Position numbers and translations under genes: made by a program
Shown here: positions 6,186 through 12,480 of the stretch, piece after piece
Numbering within the stretch: the stretch's first letter is position 1
Layout: each line of letters starts with the position of its first letter
Source of the DNA: Rhodospirillaceae bacterium
Lineage (GTDB): Bacteria > Pseudomonadota > Alphaproteobacteria > Rhodospirillales > Magnetospirillaceae
Reading direction: 5' to 3'
Assembly: GCA_013349735.1 (NCBI GenBank)
Contig: DUZC01000023.1
Location: 1-14,104, forward strand
Length of the DNA: 14,104 bases
The notes under the pieces: generated by a model
Told to the model about the DNA's origin: nothing
The model's input: only the letters and a program-made list of their open reading frames with translations
Databases searched by the model: none

Positions 6186-6848
6186 ATGATGGACCCAAGC
6201 TATTTGAGCCCCGGCTTTCTGGTCGAGAGCGATGATCCCCTGGTCGTCGCATTTGCGCGACAGGCACAAGGTGACTTTGCGGATCAGGTTTCCCTGGCCG
6301 TGAATATTTACCAGCGGGTACGCGATCAGGTCATTTACGATCCCTATGTCGATTTTGCCGATCCAAAATCCTATTCGGCCAAAGAGATTTTGGCGCGGCG
6401 GCGTGGCTTTTGTATTCCCAAGGCGGCCTTGCTGGCCGCCTGTGCCCGTGCTGTCAATATACCGGCCCGGTTGGGATTTGCAGATGTTCGCAACCATTTG
6501 GCGTCGCCGCGGCTGATCCGGGCCAATCAGAGCAATCTCTTTCGCTGGCACGCTTATACCGAGCTTTTTCTTGAGGGAAAGTGGGTCAAGGCGACACCGG
6601 CCTTTGATCGCGCCCTGTGCGCGCGTTGCGCGATCCTGCCGCTGGACTTTGATGGGCGGCGTGATTCGATATTTCATCCTTTTGATCAAAAAAACCAAAA
6701 ACATATGGACTATGTATTGGAGCGCGGCCTTTATGCCGATGTGCCCTTTACGGAAATCGTTGCAACCTGGCGCCAGGAAAGTCCCGGCCTCTTTGAAGAA
6801 GGCTGGCGAAGCGGGGCCCAATCCTTTCTGGCCGAGGCGATGCCATGA
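6186..6848 (+). CDS. Transglutaminase-like (cysteine protease fold) domain protein
   Basis: 220-residue cytoplasmic protein with the transglutaminase/papain-like core. The catalytic triad appears as Cys76 in RRRGFCIPKAALLAACARAV, His122 in FRWHAYTELFLEGKWVKATP and Asp141 in PAFDRAL, in the expected order and spacing. The N-terminal part (VNIYQRVRDQVIYDPY) is the usual helix and linker before the active-site Cys. No signal peptide is seen. The ATG at 6186 is immediately followed by a second ATG, and GGAG and AAGGCGG elements lie upstream. It is the first gene of a tightly packed four-gene operon and overlaps the next gene as ATGA. Members of this family include proteases and peptide-modifying enzymes; the substrate cannot be inferred. 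Confidence 0.88.
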   Translation: MMDPSYLSPGFLVESDDPLVVAFARQAQGDFADQVSLAVNIYQRVRDQVIYDPYVDFADPKSYSAKEILARRRGFCIPKAALLAACARAVNIPARLGFADVRNHLASPRLIRANQSNLFRWHAYTELFLEGKWVKATPAFDRALCARCAILPLDFDGRRDSIFHPFDQKNQKHMDYVLERGLYADVPFTEIVATWRQESPGLFEEGWRSGAQSFLAEAMP

Positions 6849-7651
6849 GCGCAACAGCGGCGCGCGCCGCCCCCAAAGCCGGGCGCCTTGATCTTGGCGA
6901 TCAGCAATTGGACTATCATTGGTATGAGCCAAGCCGTCCCGGGCGCCCCAGTCTGGTCTTTTTACATGAAGGTCTGGGCTGCGTCGGTTTATGGCAGGAT
7001 TTTCCGGCTCTTCTGGCGCAGCGGACCGGGTGTGGGGCTTTGGTTTATTCCCGTGCCGGCTATGGCAATTCAAGCCAGATCGCCTTGCCGCGACCGCTGC
7101 GCTATATGCATGACGAAGGCCAGGACGTTCTGCCGAGGGTGCTGGAGCAGTTGCATCTGGAGCAATTTTTTCTGATCGGACATAGCGATGGGGCCTCTAT
7201 CAGTCTTATCTTTGCGGGCACCCCGCCGACCCCACCGGGGCTTAAAGGCGTCGTCTGCCTAGCGCCGCATGTTTTTAACGAGGAAAGTTGCGTGGTCGGA
7301 ATCGAGCAGACCAAAGCCCGCTTTCTGGAAGGTCCGTTGCGGACAAAATTGCAGAAATGGCATGGCGATAATGTCGATTGCGCCTTTTGGGGCTGGAACG
7401 GTGCTTGGCTCGACCCTGGGTTCTGGTACTGGAATATTGAGGAATTTCTTCCCAACATTCTAACGCCGATGCTGGTGATCCAGGGGCAGGAGGATGAATA
7501 TGGAACGGCCAGACAATGGCAGGCCATCCGGGATCAAAGCGGAGGTCCGGTCGAACTGTTGATTTTGGAGTCTTGCGGGCATACGCCGCAGCGCCAGCAG
7601 CAACAGGCGACAGCGCAGGCCATCGTTGATTTTGTAGAGGCCAACATCTGA
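6845..7651 (+). CDS. Alpha/beta hydrolase
   Basis: 268-residue alpha/beta-hydrolase-fold enzyme. The oxyanion-hole region is FLHEGLGCVGLW (39-50) and YSRAGYGNSS lies at 68-77. The nucleophile elbow GHSDGAS places Ser114, the acid is Asp217 in GQEDEYG, and the base is His246 in SCGHTPQ. The catalytic triad is therefore complete. The cap region (~145-200) is aromatic-rich (WGWNGAWLDPGFWYWN), suggesting a hydrophobic acyl or ester substrate. There is no signal peptide. The start overlaps the stop of the transglutaminase-like gene (ATGA), which implies translational coupling. The substrate is unknown. Confidence 0.93.
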   Translation: MSATAARAAPKAGRLDLGDQQLDYHWYEPSRPGRPSLVFLHEGLGCVGLWQDFPALLAQRTGCGALVYSRAGYGNSSQIALPRPLRYMHDEGQDVLPRVLEQLHLEQFFLIGHSDGASISLIFAGTPPTPPGLKGVVCLAPHVFNEESCVVGIEQTKARFLEGPLRTKLQKWHGDNVDCAFWGWNGAWLDPGFWYWNIEEFLPNILTPMLVIQGQEDEYGTARQWQAIRDQSGGPVELLILESCGHTPQRQQQQATAQAIVDFVEANI

Positions 7652-7691
7652 TTATAGTCAGACGATGATAACCGAGGATAAGGAAACCCCG

Positions 7692-8000
7692 ATGGTTCTG
7701 CTTGAGTTCTCCATGTCGCCGTTGGGCAAGGGCGAAAGCGTCAGCGAATTTGTCGCCCGTTCCCTGGATATCATCGACAAAAGCGGGTTGGCTTATCAAC
7801 TGACGCCGATGGGAACGATTTTAGAAGGCGAATGGTCCGAGGTCATGGCAGTGGTCACCGCCTGCTTTGCGACGATGAGCGCCGATTGCAACCGGATCAG
7901 CACCCAAATCAGAATTGATTACCGCGCCAATGCCAAGGGCCGGTTGAAGGGCAAAGTTGAATCGGTGCAAAAGAAACTTGGGCGGAAACTATCCACCTAA
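7692..8000 (+). CDS. MTH1187/DUF77 family thiamine-binding-type protein
   Basis: Small 102-residue protein with the beta-alpha-beta-beta-alpha-beta pattern of the MTH1187/YkoF-like (UPF0045) family, whose members bind thiamine or related ligands. The start MVLLEFSMSPLGKGESVSEF and the later GLAYQLTPMGTILEGEWSEV match the family closely, and KGKVESVQKKLG forms the C-terminal helix. I chose the ATG at 7692, with AAGGA seven bases upstream. The frame extends to an ATG at 7665 that lacks a ribosome-binding site and adds nine unconserved residues. It lies 40 bp after the hydrolase gene and 29 bp before crcB. No TPP riboswitch is seen. The family is clear, but the physiological role is not. Confidence 0.87.
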   Translation: MVLLEFSMSPLGKGESVSEFVARSLDIIDKSGLAYQLTPMGTILEGEWSEVMAVVTACFATMSADCNRISTQIRIDYRANAKGRLKGKVESVQKKLGRKLST

Positions 8001-8029
8001 GTCAGACTTCCTTCCACCCCCTGGCGGTA

Positions 8030-8425
8030 GTGAGCAGAATGGAAGCCAGTTTACTTGTCGCGATCGGAAGTGCTGCCGGGGGAACCTTGCGCTTCTGGTT
8101 GTCCGGCGTGATTGGTCGGGCATTTGGGCAAAGCTTCCCCTGGGGTACCCTGATCATTAATGTCACCGGTTCTCTGGCGATCGGCTATTTCGCTGCCCTC
8201 GCAGATGGATCGGTGATGGTGTCAGGGCATTGGCGGCAATTCTTCATGATTGGCGTTTGCGGCGGCTATACGACCTTTTCATCCTTCAGTCTGCAGACGC
8301 TGACCCTTGCCCAGGCCGGCCATTGGCGGCGGGTTGGCGGAAATATTGTTTTGTCCGTTTTGCTGTGTCTGTTGGCTGTTTGTCTTGGTCAGGCCTTGGC
8401 GCTGGGCCCTATCAACGGGCGTTAA
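8030..8425 (+). CDS. crcB: CrcB-family fluoride ion channel
   Basis: 131-residue inner-membrane protein with four hydrophobic segments (about 7-27, 39-58, 70-90 and 103-125). CrcB/Fluc proteins form dual-topology dimers that export fluoride. Family motifs present are GGTLRFW (17-23), PWGTLIINVTGS (37-48) with the conserved Asn44, and GVCGGYTTFSSFS (75-87) with pore phenylalanines 83 and 86. The start is taken as GTG at 8030; an in-frame ATG at 8039 is an alternative that drops three residues. No fluoride-riboswitch (crcB motif) is apparent in the 29-bp gap upstream, so expression probably depends on the operon promoter. The last 14 bp overlap the convergent hemerythrin gene. Confidence 0.94.
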   Translation: MSRMEASLLVAIGSAAGGTLRFWLSGVIGRAFGQSFPWGTLIINVTGSLAIGYFAALADGSVMVSGHWRQFFMIGVCGGYTTFSSFSLQTLTLAQAGHWRRVGGNIVLSVLLCLLAVCLGQALALGPINGR

Positions 8426-8843
8426 AAAGCTTTTCTTTCTTTAGAAAAGCAAAGAGCTCTTTGTCATAATAAAGCATATGAAGCTTAAACCCATTAAATA
8501 AGTAAGACATCAAGTCGGAAATACAATTAAAGTCATCTTCTACTGAGATGTCTTTGATAACGTCATTAAGAAAATTAATAAAATATTTATGATTATGGCT
8601 ATGGGCAATCTTGTGTGGTTTATAAGCGTCATCGACAAGAAGTGCCATATACTCTTCTTCTGAGCTAAAATGCTTCTTGGTAATTCTTCTGTATTTTTTT
8701 AAAAGCAGAGAAATCGATTTTGTCGATTTTCTTTCAGCCGACAAAGCTTCAATTTTTTTGCCAATCTCAATCAAATAGCGGTGTTGGGCGTCAATGACGG
8801 TATGACCCAACTCAATATTGCTGCTGAGAATCTGACTGAGCAT
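8412..8843 (-). CDS. Bacteriohemerythrin (small, AT-rich)
   Basis: 143-residue four-helix-bundle O2-binding diiron protein. All seven ligands of the bacterial hemerythrin site are present: His21 (DAQH), His58 and Glu62 (HFSSEEEYM), His77 and His81 (PHKIAH), and His122 and Asp127 (HMLYYD). The start is the ATG at 8843, with a GAGGCAGG element upstream; the open frame continues to 8882 but those residues are not hemerythrin-like. Base composition is far more AT-rich than the flanking genes (runs of AAA, ATT, TTT and AAT codons, lysine-rich product), which suggests recent transfer. It is convergent with crcB, overlapping it by 14 bp, and lies downstream of dctM in the same orientation with its own possible promoter. 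Likely roles are O2 sensing, storage or delivery. Confidence 0.92.
   Translation of the reverse strand: MLSQILSSNIELGHTVIDAQHRYLIEIGKKIEALSAERKSTKSISLLLKKYRRITKKHFSSEEEYMALLVDDAYKPHKIAHSHNHKYFINFLNDVIKDISVEDDFNCISDLMSYLFNGFKLHMLYYDKELFAFLKKEKLFNAR
8429..8450 (-). terminator. Terminator-like hairpin inside the end of the AT-rich hemerythrin gene
   Basis: GCTTTTCT (8429-8436) and AGAAAAGC (8443-8450) form a perfect 8-bp stem with a six-base loop. On the minus strand the stem is followed directly by TTTTT. The stem lies within the last 13 codons of the gene, before its stop at 8412-8414. It is AT-rich and therefore weak, and may be fortuitous (Lys/Phe codons). Confidence 0.4.
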
Positions 8844-8873
8844 GATGCCTGCCTCTACCCTACCGTCTCGGCA

Positions 8874-8902
8874 ATTACCCATAAAATTCTATGTCAGGTC
8901 AA
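8874..8902 (-). promoter_or_regulatory. Possible promoter of the AT-rich hemerythrin gene
   Basis: On the minus strand a -35 TTGACC (8897-8902) and a -10 GGTAAT (8874-8879) are spaced 17 bp, with a start near 8867 and a ~24-nt leader. The -10 matches only 4 of 6 positions. An independent promoter would fit the distinct composition of this gene. Confidence 0.3.
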
Positions 8903-8921
8903 CCCCACAACTTTTATAGGG

Positions 8922-10208
8922 CTAGTTGAGGTTGAGATAATGAGGCAACCATAAGGCCAGGGCGGGAAAGGCGATAACCAGAGCCAAGGTCAGGAGCATG
9001 GTCAGGATCAGCCAACCGACCCAGGGGACGGTGGCTTCGATGCGGGCTCCGGTAATCCGACAGCTGACCATCAGATTGACGGCCATTGGCGGGGTGAACT
9101 GACCGATCGCGATTTTCAAAGTCAGGATGACGCCAAACCAAACCAGATCCCAGTGATAGGTCTGGGCAATCGGAATCAACAGCGGCAATAGAATTATAAA
9201 AGTCGAGACGCCGTCGAGAAAAGTGCCGACAACGATCAGCAGGACGATCAATAAAGCCATCACCCCATACTGGTTAAGGCCGAGTTGGGTAATTCCCTGG
9301 GCAATCGGATCGATGATCGACAAGGTTGACATTGCCCAACCGAAGACGCTGGCCAAGGCCACGACGGTCAGGATGATCGCTGAGATTTCCGCGGATTCCA
9401 CCATCATCTGGTAGATATCCCGCCAGGAGAGAGTCCGATAAATGACGATGCCGAGAAACAGTCCATAAACGACAGCAACCACCGCCGCTTCCGTTGGCGT
9501 GAAGAAGCCGAAGCGCAAGCCGCCAAGGATGAGGACCTTGGCAAACAGCCCCAGAAACGCATCTCTGAAACTGCTCCAAAAGGGCGGGCGGGGTTCGCCG
9601 GTTGCATTGGCCCCGAAGCCATGCCGTCTGGCCAGCCACCAGGTCGGCAGAATCAGGGCCAGGCCGGCCAGCGTTCCGGGAATCACCCCGGCGGCGAACA
9701 TGGCGGTCGCCGGGGCCGACGGCACCAGAACGCTATAAATGATCAGCGCCACCGAGGGCGGGATCAGAATATCGGTGGCCGCCGCGGCCGCGATGATGCC
9801 GGCGGTGAAGGCGCTGGGATAGCCGGCCCGCAGCATGCTGGGGGCCATGACGCCGGTGACGGCGGCGGCAATGGCCGGTCCCGAGCCGGAAATCCCGCCC
9901 ATCATCATGGCGACAACGATGGCGATTACGGCCAGAGAGCCTGGGCCCCGCCCGATCAAGGCGGTGGCAAAGCGCACCAATTTTTGGGCAACGCCGGAAC
10001 GCTCGAAGATTGTGCCGGCAAAAACGAACATCGGAATGGTCAGCAGCGGATATTTGGCGATGCCGGCATAGACATTGGTGGGCACCGCCAGAATACCCAG
10101 TTTGGCCGCGAAAATGGCGCCGGTCCCGGCCAGGCCCAGAGCGACCGAGATGGGGACCCCAATCAGCAGCAGGGCAAAAAAGCCGAGGAAAAGACCGGTC
10201 GAGATCAC
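8922..10208 (-). CDS. dctM: TRAP transporter large permease, DctM family
   Basis: 428-residue inner-membrane protein, the large subunit of a tripartite ATP-independent periplasmic transporter that couples organic-acid uptake to an ion gradient. It has about 12 hydrophobic segments. Conserved stretches include GVPISVALGLAG, YPLLTIPMFVFAG, MMGGISGSGPAIAAAVTGVM, GYPSAFTAGIIAAAAATDIL with IPPSVALIIYSV, and FFTPTEAAVVAVVYGLFLG. The start is GTG at 10208, overlapping the dctQ stop as GTGA. The frame continues upstream to 10301 but that part is antisense-like arginine-rich sequence within dctQ. No independent ribosome-binding site is obvious, consistent with translational coupling to dctQ. Confidence 0.95.
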   Translation of the reverse strand: MISTGLFLGFFALLLIGVPISVALGLAGTGAIFAAKLGILAVPTNVYAGIAKYPLLTIPMFVFAGTIFERSGVAQKLVRFATALIGRGPGSLAVIAIVVAMMMGGISGSGPAIAAAVTGVMAPSMLRAGYPSAFTAGIIAAAAATDILIPPSVALIIYSVLVPSAPATAMFAAGVIPGTLAGLALILPTWWLARRHGFGANATGEPRPPFWSSFRDAFLGLFAKVLILGGLRFGFFTPTEAAVVAVVYGLFLGIVIYRTLSWRDIYQMMVESAEISAIILTVVALASVFGWAMSTLSIIDPIAQGITQLGLNQYGVMALLIVLLIVVGTFLDGVSTFIILLPLLIPIAQTYHWDLVWFGVILTLKIAIGQFTPPMAVNLMVSCRITGARIEATVPWVGWLILTMLLTLALVIAFPALALWLPHYLNLN

Positions 10209-10705
10209 GGCGTTGGCCCGCGCAGCAGGCGAAGCGCCGCGCCGGCGGCACGACCGGCGACGACCAGGGATAATAAAGGCAGCCAAAGCGTGTAGATCCA
10301 TTGGGGCAGGCCGAGTGCCGGCGAGGTCACTTCAAAGCGAAAATCGTCATAGGCGAACAGCGCACCCGAGACCGCCAGGATCAGGAACATCACATGAATC
10401 ATCAAGAGGCTGAAAATACTGGCCCGCCTTTGCCAGAGTGCGGGAAGGCGATCGGCAAGAAAGCTGATGCGCATATGGTGATTGCGGACCACGGCGACCG
10501 AGGCCCCCAAAAAGGTCATGATGACCATCAGGCAAACCGAGACTTCTTCGGTAAAGGCAAAGGACAAATCAGAGAAATAGCGGATCAGGACATTGGCAAA
10601 GGTAATCAAGGCCACCAGACCCAAGGCCAGCGCGGCCAGAAACTCTTCGATTTTCAGGCTCACCCGCGGCTGCGCCGTGGGTGAGCTAAGTTCGGGCGGT
10701 GTCAC
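10205..10705 (-). CDS. dctQ: TRAP transporter small permease, DctQ family
   Basis: 166-residue inner-membrane protein with four transmembrane segments. The first (FLAALALGLVALITFANVLI) is followed by RYF and then by SFAFTEEVSVCLMVIMTFLG, ASVAVVRNHHMRISFLADRL and a C-terminal hydrophobic pair, a classical DctQ pattern. The start is taken as GTG at 10705, with AGGG eight bases upstream and 14 bp after the dctP stop. A second in-frame GTG at 10663 sits within the 3' arm of a strong hairpin and would place the start closer to the first membrane segment. The open frame extends to 10783 inside dctP, which is unlikely to be translated. It pairs with DctM. Confidence 0.9.
   Translation of the reverse strand: MTPPELSSPTAQPRVSLKIEEFLAALALGLVALITFANVLIRYFSDLSFAFTEEVSVCLMVIMTFLGASVAVVRNHHMRISFLADRLPALWQRRASIFSLLMIHVMFLILAVSGALFAYDDFRFEVTSPALGLPQWIYTLWLPLLSLVVAGRAAGAALRLLRGPTP
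10658..10686 (-). other. Strong hairpin at the dctP/dctQ junction
   Basis: GCTCACCC (10658-10665) and GGGTGAGC (10679-10686) pair perfectly. Inside them CGGC and GCCG pair around a three-base loop, with a single mismatch between the two helices. No T-tract follows. It lies at the start of dctQ, just downstream of dctP, where hairpins often stabilise the abundant binding-protein message or damp expression of the permease genes. Confidence 0.7.
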
Positions 10706-10719
10706 CAGGAGGACCCTGC

Positions 10720-11760
10720 TTATCGTTTGGCGATGGCGTCTTCGGCTTTGCTGACCAAAGGTTCCCCCACCGTTTTCGCCCATTTCTCAAAGACCGCTCG
10801 GGTGGCCTTGCGGAAGGCTTCTTTTTGTTCGTCATTAAGGCGCGTAATGGTTACGCCATTTCCGGCAATGGCGGTCAGCAAAGATTCATTGCCGGCCATG
10901 ATGCCGTTGCGGGCCAGGGCAACCTCTTCGCTGGCGGCTTCGAGGGCAGCCGCCCGCACCGCCTGTTGATCTTCGCTGGACCAGCTCTCCCAGACGGATT
11001 TTGCCACAACAAAAATCAGCGGGTCGGCGACATAGCCCCACAAGGTCAGATATTTCTGGTTGATCGTGTAAAGCTTTGCCGCGGAAAAGACTGAAAGCGG
11101 ATTTTCCTGGCCGTCCACGGCACTGGTGGCCATGGCCGGCTGCGCGTCGGCCCAGCTCATTTGCACCGGGTTGGCGCCTAAGGCGGTCATCGTGTCGATA
11201 AACAGCGGACTGCCGACAACCCGGATCTTCATCCCTTTCACATCGTCCGGAGTCGTAACCGGATGTTTGGAGTTGGAGATTTCGCGAAAGCCATTCTCGC
11301 CCCAAGCCAGCGGTACAACATCTTTTCCGGCTAAAAGGGTGAACAGATCCTGGCCGACGGCGCCATGGGTCAGCGCATCAAGCGCGCGATGGTCGGGCAT
11401 CAGAAAGGGCAGGGCGAAAAGATTGAGCTCCTTGACCTGAGGCGACCAGTTGATGGTCGAGCCAACCGCCAGATCGATGGTGCCCTGGCGCAGCGCGGTG
11501 AATTCCTTGGTCTGATCGCCACCAACCAGGCTGGCGCCGGGATACATTTTGACAGTGATCCGGCCCTGGGTCTTTTCCCGGATCAGTTCCGCCCACCGTT
11601 TGCCGCCCTGGCCCCAAGGAAAACTGTCCGGCAAAACCGTGGAAAGGCGGTATTCCTCTTTGTAGTCGCCGGCCAAAGCGGGCGAAAAAGCCGGTGCCAG
11701 CGCAGCCAGAACCAGCAGAGTCTTGAGCAAACGGTGAAATATTTTTTCTACAGTCATCAT
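10720..11760 (-). CDS. dctP: TRAP transporter periplasmic solute-binding protein, DctP family
   Basis: 346-residue periplasmic receptor. A Sec signal peptide (positively charged start, hydrophobic LLKTLLVLAALAPAF, then SPALA before GDYKEEYRL) predicts cleavage after about residue 30. Mature family features are LSTVLPDSFPWGQGGKRWAE, ITVKMYPGASLVGG, GMKIRVVGSPLFIDTMTALG with the conserved carboxylate-binding Arg180, and SAVDGQENPLS. The start is ATG 11760 (a second ATG follows at 11757), with AAAGGA nine bases upstream; a TTG at 11787 with AAGGAG farther upstream is possible. It is the first gene of dctPQM. The ligand is probably an organic acid, but the exact substrate cannot be read from sequence. 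Confidence 0.94.
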   Translation of the reverse strand: MMTVEKIFHRLLKTLLVLAALAPAFSPALAGDYKEEYRLSTVLPDSFPWGQGGKRWAELIREKTQGRITVKMYPGASLVGGDQTKEFTALRQGTIDLAVGSTINWSPQVKELNLFALPFLMPDHRALDALTHGAVGQDLFTLLAGKDVVPLAWGENGFREISNSKHPVTTPDDVKGMKIRVVGSPLFIDTMTALGANPVQMSWADAQPAMATSAVDGQENPLSVFSAAKLYTINQKYLTLWGYVADPLIFVVAKSVWESWSSEDQQAVRAAALEAASEEVALARNGIMAGNESLLTAIAGNGVTITRLNDEQKEAFRKATRAVFEKWAKTVGEPLVSKAEDAIAKR

Positions 11761-11893
11761 CGAGCCTAATCCTTTGACCGTGACCAATGCTTTTTAAGTC
11801 TCCTTCAGGCGAATTGCGGAGTCAAAAGCACCGATAGAAAGTTTTTGCCAAGAAATTGATCACTGCGCCCATCCTGGGCTTTCCTCGCTCGTT

Positions 11894-11914
11894 TGTCATC
11901 GCTATGTTGTGACA
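11894..11914. promoter_or_regulatory. Candidate operator in the divergent dctP/response-regulator gap
   Basis: TGTCA (11894-11898) and TGACA (11910-11914) form an inverted repeat with an 11-bp spacer, about two helical turns overall. It lies roughly midway in the 195-bp gap between the two divergent starts. Neither direction shows a convincing sigma-70 or sigma-54 promoter by eye. A short CTCTC/GAGAG repeat (11931-11947) overlaps the ribosome-binding site of the response-regulator gene. Confidence 0.3.
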
Positions 11915-11955
11915 TGAAATTTAACCGTTGCTCTCTTGATTTGAGAGGATAGGTT

Positions 11956-12447
11956 GTGTTTCATCTCGAGGTTCCGCAGATTTGGTTGAAACGTGTTATG
12001 CCGCCGATTGTACAAAATTTGATTCCGCCCTTGGCCAAATTGCAAGGCACTGTCTTGGTTGTCGATGATATCGACTATATGCGCAAGCAGATGAGCCATA
12101 TTTTGCGTAAAGCCGGCGTCAGCAATGTTATTGAGGCCGAAGAGGGTGGCAAGGCTTTTGAGCTGTTGCGGGCCACGCCGGAAAATTTCGGCATGGTGAT
12201 CAGCGACCTTGAAATGGATCCGATGAGCGGCCTGCATCTGTTGCGGATCTTGCGGACCGATCAAATCACTCCCGAACCGTTGCGCAAAATTCCCTTCATC
12301 ATGGTAACCGGCAACGCCACCCATGCGACAATTGCTGAAGTAAGGGCCCTGGGTGTCGATGGCTTTATTGCAAAACCGTTTACAGGTGCTACCTTAATAA
12401 AGACGGCGTTGAAAGTGGTAGAGAATCGTCTGGCAAAGGGCAATTAG
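11956..12447 (+). CDS. CheY-like single-domain response regulator
   Basis: 163-residue receiver protein without an output domain. An N-terminal extension of ~30 residues precedes GTVLVVDDIDYMRKQMSHIL. The acidic pair is Asp37/Asp38, the phospho-acceptor is Asp84 in VISDLEMDPMSG, the switch Thr is Thr118 in FIMVTGN, and the conserved Lys is Lys140 in FIAKPF. All catalytic residues are intact. The start is GTG at 11956, with AGAGGA six bases upstream; an ATG at 11998 is an alternative. The next gene, a hemerythrin fusion, starts 33 bp downstream on the same strand, so the two are probably cotranscribed. No histidine kinase is encoded in the window. A role in chemotaxis-like or redox signalling is inferred from context only. 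Confidence 0.93.
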   Translation: MFHLEVPQIWLKRVMPPIVQNLIPPLAKLQGTVLVVDDIDYMRKQMSHILRKAGVSNVIEAEEGGKAFELLRATPENFGMVISDLEMDPMSGLHLLRILRTDQITPEPLRKIPFIMVTGNATHATIAEVRALGVDGFIAKPFTGATLIKTALKVVENRLAKGN

Positions 12448-12480
12448 TCAGGCGCAAATATTTCGGGCGCGGGGAGTGGA

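Noticed and set aside
6156..7073. Minus-strand 305-codon open frame
   Set aside because: It is antisense to the transglutaminase-like gene and the hydrolase, both supported by catalytic motifs.
8001..8029. Possible fluoride riboswitch ahead of crcB
   Set aside because: The gap is only 29 bp and shows none of the conserved crcB-motif elements; upstream sequence is coding.
9621..10295. Plus-strand 224-codon open frame with Gly/Arg/Gln-rich product
   Set aside because: Low-complexity composition is typical of the antisense of a hydrophobic membrane-protein gene (dctM).
11788..11850. Sigma-54 promoter for dctPQM (TTGGCA near the dctP upstream region)
   Set aside because: The -24-like TTGGCA on the minus strand is not followed by a TTGC-type -12 element at the required spacing.
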